DNA of 64,000 nucleotides, taken from positions 2,035,500-2,099,499 of the forward strand of contig KN834749.1 of the NCBI GenBank assembly GCA_000827265.1. The letters are read 5' to 3'. Origin of the DNA: Collybiopsis luxurians FD-317 M1 (lineage: Eukaryota; Basidiomycota; Agaricomycetes; Agaricales; Omphalotaceae). This document shows, piece after piece, positions 60,219-64,000 of the stretch. The position numbers and the translations under genes are program-made. The notes under the pieces were generated by a model. It ran no database searches. It saw only the letters and a list, made by a program, of their open reading frames with translations, and had not been told where the DNA came from. Each line of letters opens with the position of its first letter. The first letter of the stretch is position 1.

Positions 60219-62221
60219 TCAGCATGTAAACGGAGATCCTACTATTCCCTCCTTATATGCATCAACAATCAACTACCGCACATGAGAACTGCGACTTGTA
60301 CTTCTAGCCCCAGAAAACTCACCTGTATCGAAACATACGTCCCTGCAATACATATGAATGCCCCCGCCAGTACAGTTAACACAGCCAAAATCAGTCCAAC
60401 AGGCCTTGCAGAAAGTGCTCTCCGTCCACCCTTCAGATGATAGGTATCATGCAGCCAAAAGAACCCAGCCAGGCCGTACGTGTACCACGAAGCAAAGAGA
60501 GACGCGGTTATCCCTACGAGATAGGAAAAAATGGGCAACGCAACGGCGAGTACAAATGCGATTGCTGTTCCGGAAAAACAGAGAATGAGCCAGGTGCTCC
60601 AGCCAAAGAAGGTGTGCGTGGTCCTATTCGCCAAAAAGGGCGTAAGGGAATTGCGCGAGGGAACGAAAGACCACTCACATGTGCCGGGTGTGGCGGAAGA
60701 ACCGAACGAAAATCAATTTCGCCGCGGTGTGAACATAGAGTGCGCCTGCGCTGTGGATGTCATTTTAAACTCGTAACGGAACAGATGATAGATATGCAAG
60801 GCCACATACATGAGGAAGTTACCGAGCGCAATCGCAAATGAAGCTTTCGCCCATCTGGGGGGAAGGGATAGAAATGCAGGCGAGGCAACAGAATCGCCTA
60901 TATATACATACCTACGCAAGCTCCTCTTTAAACTAGTAATCGAATATCTGAATACTTACATTACGACAGCGAACACAGAGTAAAAGACAGTAGCGAAGCC
61001 TTGAAGCCACCAGGCTGCCTAAAGTTACCATTAATGCTGAGAAAATCAAGAGGTAAAAAGGTAGCACCTTCATTGCATCTTGAGGACGTCGCATTTCAGA
61101 TATCAAGATGAAGAACCTATGTCCCATTCAGCAACAGCTTTGGCTAAAAAACCTTATCCTTACATGAAATGTCCTGCGAAGTTTTCATATAAGTTTCGAG
61201 GCAAAGACGAAGCGTTTGCCGTGCTTACCAGCATACGAGAAGACCTGCATGTTGGAAATAAACACATATTTTGGGATACTGTCACCCAACTCACAGGATT
61301 GGTGACCGCTAGAAAAGCTTCGAAGAAAGTATTACTCTTCGCCACCCCAACAACCCGTCCCTCTACCGGACTGACTCCCGCCCCAATCATGCCCACTATA
61401 CCAGCCACAATGATCAAGGATGTACTGAGCAGTGCCAACCAACTAAGATTCCCTAATGTACGGGGGAGAGACGAGAGGAATGTCGCAGCCGCAAAGATCA
61501 AAACTAGAAACACATTGCATAACCCGTTGTTTGATAAGCTTGATAGTGCTTGTTGGCCAGAGATTAGTTCCCCTCCCTATGCAAGCAAGGGTGAAAAACA
61601 CGCTGTGAGCTTCCAGGGAAAGCCAATGTACCGTCGCGAATATTGCAAAGATCACTGTCCCTAAGCTTAGGATCTCCCGAGTGACTGGTCCACCTATGAT
61701 GTAGCCAGCATCTCCCCTGTTAATTACAGATCCTCAGTACAATGTTGGGCGTTGCCACTTCACCCCCAAAACTTACATACTATGTACACTGGGATGATTG
61801 AGCTTGAAGTCAATCAATAATTTGGCCGTGAACAAAGCGAATACTCCAAGAAACACAATCAGGATGATTGCCGGAGCAATACCTAGTTCGAAGAGCTGAC
61901 CAACCCCAAAGAAGAACAAACCGTGTTCAACTTACCAATAACTGCCAGAGCAGACGGAAGAGAAAGCATTCCATTCGACACGATTTCCGAGATCATGAGG
62001 ATCGCGACAAACTAGATATTATGAGTTGGGAATCCGGCAGTGGAGAAACAACTCAAACAAACCTGCCAACTCAAGGTTTTGTACCTAATATCACTATCGG
62101 GTGTCTCTTCGTTGAAAACATCTTGTTCCTCTTCGTCTGCCGGTCTTGGACTCTCGATACCGTTGAATTCCAAGAGTTCCCCAGATTTTTCCTTGTTGTG
62201 GTCGCGTTTCACGGAAGTCAT
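60219..62221 (-). CDS. Aa_trans-family amino-acid transporter
   Basis: Transmembrane amino-acid transporter of the AVT/neutral permease family. N-terminal cytosolic part MTSVKRDHNKEKSGELLEFN, GIESPRPADEEEQDVFNEET, PDSDIRYKTLSWQ, then TM pieces: MISEIVSNGMLSLPSALAVI (first TM signature), GIAPAIILIVFLGVFALFTA, LLIDFKLNHPSVHSMGDAGY, LSLGTVIFAIFATGSELL-like, NVFLVLIFAAATFLSSLPRT, LGNLSWLALLSTSLIIVAGI, ASPAFLSLPPRWAKASFAIA, TTHTFFGWSTWLILCFSGTA, IAFVLAVALPIFSYLVGITA, SLFASWYTYGLAGFFWLHDT and VGLILAVLTVLAGAFICIAG. The final exon adds LIVDAYKEGIVGSPFTC before TGA at 60219-60221. About eleven TMs. Substrate and membrane (plasma or vacuole) are not clear. Tandem with the acyltransferase, same strand. 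Confidence 0.88.
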
Positions 62222-62618
62222 CACAGTTCTGCTGCAAAAGATAACGAGTGAAAAGTACCTGTGTGGATCGTGGAAGCCAAATGTCTATCACAGGGCATGT
62301 GCTTGAGATCAATATAAGATGTGACCTTTTGGGGTGGAGTATATGCGGAGTGGCAGCCGAAGAGCCGGTCCCCGCTATGATGTCGCAATTGGTGAGAGAA
62401 ATTGGAGGGCTGCGGTAGTTAACGTTAATATGGATTGTCACAGGGATCTTCTTATGCTGGTTTCTACTTCTCCTCGATTGTCCTACCTTAGCTTTCACCT
62501 TTTGACGACCAGGGCTGCCAGCCCGGTCAGGTGATGCATTCGAAACAGGCGGTGGCAGCTCCTTGAATGATGCCTTTTCCAGCTTTTTAGCCTTTGGCTG
62601 TACATATCCTCCCCGAGA
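62222..62618. other. Divergent intergenic region of transporter and F-box-like gene
   Basis: About 400 bp with no supported gene. The plus-strand frames here have no motif. Confidence 0.4.
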
Positions 62619-63710
62619 ATGTCCAAACCCCGTCTCGTAGACGATCTAATTCCGGAAATTCTATCCTGGAGTACTTGGTGGCCCCGGGACCTCCTCCGAG
62701 TCACTACAGTCTCGCGTTCTTGGCTATTTTATGCCCGGAAACTTCTCTACTACAAACCATCCTTACACTCTTTTCCTGCGTTGCGACTGTTTGCTCGCAG
62801 CATCCAAAATAACCCAACCGTCCTTCTACCCTTGATCAACGGAATCGAGTTGTGCCCAACAACAACAGGCTTTGGCCAGTGTCTCGGTTTCGGTGCAGAG
62901 GAAGCGCGCGCGGCACGTATTATCCTTGGAATTAAAGGTCTAAAGTCAGTGTGCCTCGGAGGTGAACTGGCTGTATGTGCGGAGCGGTTTCTGAACTGTC
63001 TAGACTACTCTCACTCGGTTGAAGAGTTGACTGTTGATGGAAGCCTCATCGCCGATTCCTTGTCGCTGTGTACAATCCCGTCATTTGAGTGGGACGAGAT
63101 TATGGCGTGCAAATTCTCCAGGGTCCAAAAATTGCGGTTTTCCTATATCGGACTTGATATTGTGTACCCCGCCTCCCCGTATCAACTCCAGCTTACGGAC
63201 TTGGCCCTTGATCATGTGGATATTCTATCGGGGAATTTGCAGTGGCTCTTGCAGGAAACCTCGACTCTGAAGCATCTTCGTGTCTCCGGCGAGTCATCGC
63301 CCGAGTTGGATGAACACGTTGCTTTGGTGTTGGAAAGCTATCGCCTTGAAAGTCTTCATTACCAAGTCGGCTCTAGTCCTTCCTGGAACTTGTCTCTTTT
63401 TGACAGAGAACTTGCTGCTGCCGTTTCCCTCCGATCTCTGCATCTAGACGGTGTCCGGGTTGACTCGGAGCTCTTACGCTCCATCCACGCCCGTTGTCCA
63501 GCAATGGAACAATTGTACATCTCTGGGAGATATGTCCCTTTGACACGGGAAGATTGGATTGGATGTATTGCATCTGGGCTGTTTCCAGCACTGCGTAAGC
63601 TTGGGCTTCCTGAGGGTACGTTTTCTCCTCCGTTTACAAGGTGGACGGCTTCTCTGGAACCTACGTTGCAAAAAGTGTGTTCCCGTCGGGGTGTAAGTCT
63701 CCTTTGCTAA
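62619..63710 (+). CDS. F-box/LRR-like protein, single exon
   Basis: One uninterrupted 363-codon frame, unusual in this intron-rich window. The start MSKPRLVDDLIPEILSWSTW plus WPRDLLRVTTVSRSWLFYAR follows the F-box plan (L-x-P-E-I-L, then V-S-x-x-W). Irregular leucine-rich segments follow: LPLINGIELCPTTTGFG, IKGLKSVCLGGELAVCAERF, LDYSHSVEELTVDGSLIADS, VQKLRFSYIGLDIVYPASPY, QLQLTDLALDHVDILSGNLQ, TLKHLRVSGESSPELDEHVA, LRSLHLDGVRVDSELLRSIH, CPAMEQLYISGRYVPLTRED and FPALRKLGLPEGTFSPPF. Agaricomycetes have hundreds of such proteins, presumed substrate receptors of SCF ubiquitin ligases. No partner or target can be named. The frame is intact, unlike the relic at 49467. Confidence 0.7.
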   Translation: MSKPRLVDDLIPEILSWSTWWPRDLLRVTTVSRSWLFYARKLLYYKPSLHSFPALRLFARSIQNNPTVLLPLINGIELCPTTTGFGQCLGFGAEEARAARIILGIKGLKSVCLGGELAVCAERFLNCLDYSHSVEELTVDGSLIADSLSLCTIPSFEWDEIMACKFSRVQKLRFSYIGLDIVYPASPYQLQLTDLALDHVDILSGNLQWLLQETSTLKHLRVSGESSPELDEHVALVLESYRLESLHYQVGSSPSWNLSLFDRELAAAVSLRSLHLDGVRVDSELLRSIHARCPAMEQLYISGRYVPLTREDWIGCIASGLFPALRKLGLPEGTFSPPFTRWTASLEPTLQKVCSRRGVSLLC

Positions 63711-63953
63711 GTTGCATTTCTGTCAGTGTATATTTGCTTTTGACTTTATGCCCTTCTGTATTTTACCATGCTATAGTAACTACCTAGAATTAGTTGTTTA
63801 ATGTGCGCCATTGTTCCCTAAAATATTTTGAGTATTTCCATTTGCGTTAACTGGTCTTTTGAGTGTTCAAGTTGCATAAACCATACAGCATATGACAGTA
63901 CAAATAGTATATATGCAACACATGGTAAACTAGAAGACGGGAGGAAAAGAATC
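63711..63953. other. Intergenic stretch at the right end
   Basis: About 240 bp, AT-rich, between the end of the F-box-like gene and the tail of the converging gene. No feature seen. Confidence 0.4.
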
Positions 63954-64000
63954 CTATGCAGATGCAGCAGTAGCCGCCTTCTTCCCTCTTGGTTTCTTAG
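63954..64000 (-). CDS. 3' end of a gene running off the window (basic C-terminus)
   Basis: On the minus strand the last codons before TAG at 63954-63956 read KKPRGKKAATAASA, a Lys/Ala-rich tail such as nuclear or ribosomal proteins carry. Only 15 codons are inside the window, so the family cannot be named. Confidence 0.4.
   Translation of the reverse strand, partial: KKPRGKKAATAASA

Overview
The window is nuclear DNA of a filamentous basidiomycete, most likely an agaricomycete. Genes are dense and lie on both strands. They are cut by many short (about 45-60 nt) GT-AG introns. The protein repertoire is typical of that group: a GH74 xyloglucanase ending in a fungal CBM1, a degenerate kinase of a type common in basidiomycetes, an LRR-RhoGEF, F-box relatives, and a NAD-dependent saccharopine dehydrogenase of the fungal lysine pathway. 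I see no bacterial operon logic, CRISPR array, rRNA gene or intact transposon. All exon joins below were worked out by eye from reading frame and splice signals, so individual junctions are less certain than gene identities.

Layout. 0.1-6.4 kb: eIF3k and a WDR5/Swd3-like protein (head to head), a five-unit polyubiquitin gene, then UTP23 and EMC7 (head to head). 6.5-16.2 kb: a small unknown protein with a probable GC-AG intron, a secreted CAP/PR-1-like protein, a PHO80-type cyclin opposite a DLT1-like membrane protein, a GST-like protein, a polytopic membrane protein, and TVP23. 16.9-20.9 kb: an MSG5/SDP1-like dual-specificity phosphatase and an NADH-cytochrome b5 reductase. 20.9-22.1 kb: a non-coding stretch with a tRNA-Lys-like relic and GC-rich hairpins. 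22.1-30.3 kb: an alpha/beta hydrolase ending in a peroxisomal PTS1 (AKL), an LRR protein, and the GH74-CBM1 gene. 31-38.4 kb: an unknown disordered protein, a kinase-like protein, and an amino-acid permease. 39.4-44.2 kb: a large LRR-DH-PH RhoGEF. 45.7-49.4 kb: ELP4 and IMP1 (head to head), then a TTC1-like TPR protein. 49.5-51 kb: a broken F-box gene. 51.7-64 kb: an NTF2-like protein, LYS1, a conserved unknown protein, IES1 and TIM8 (head to head), a PlsC acyltransferase, an Aa_trans transporter, an F-box/LRR-like protein, and the 3' end of one more gene.

The genes do not form a single pathway. They are mostly housekeeping: translation, ribosome assembly, chromatin, ER, Golgi and mitochondrial import or maturation, and amino-acid metabolism and uptake. 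The most striking structural property is the frequent head-to-head pairing, with start codons only 50-250 bp apart, which implies shared bidirectional promoters. The least explained parts are the kinase-like gene with its unknown neighbour (31-35 kb), the non-coding stretch at 21-22 kb, and the 1.5 kb between the RhoGEF and ELP4. I found no convincing wholly new multi-gene system.
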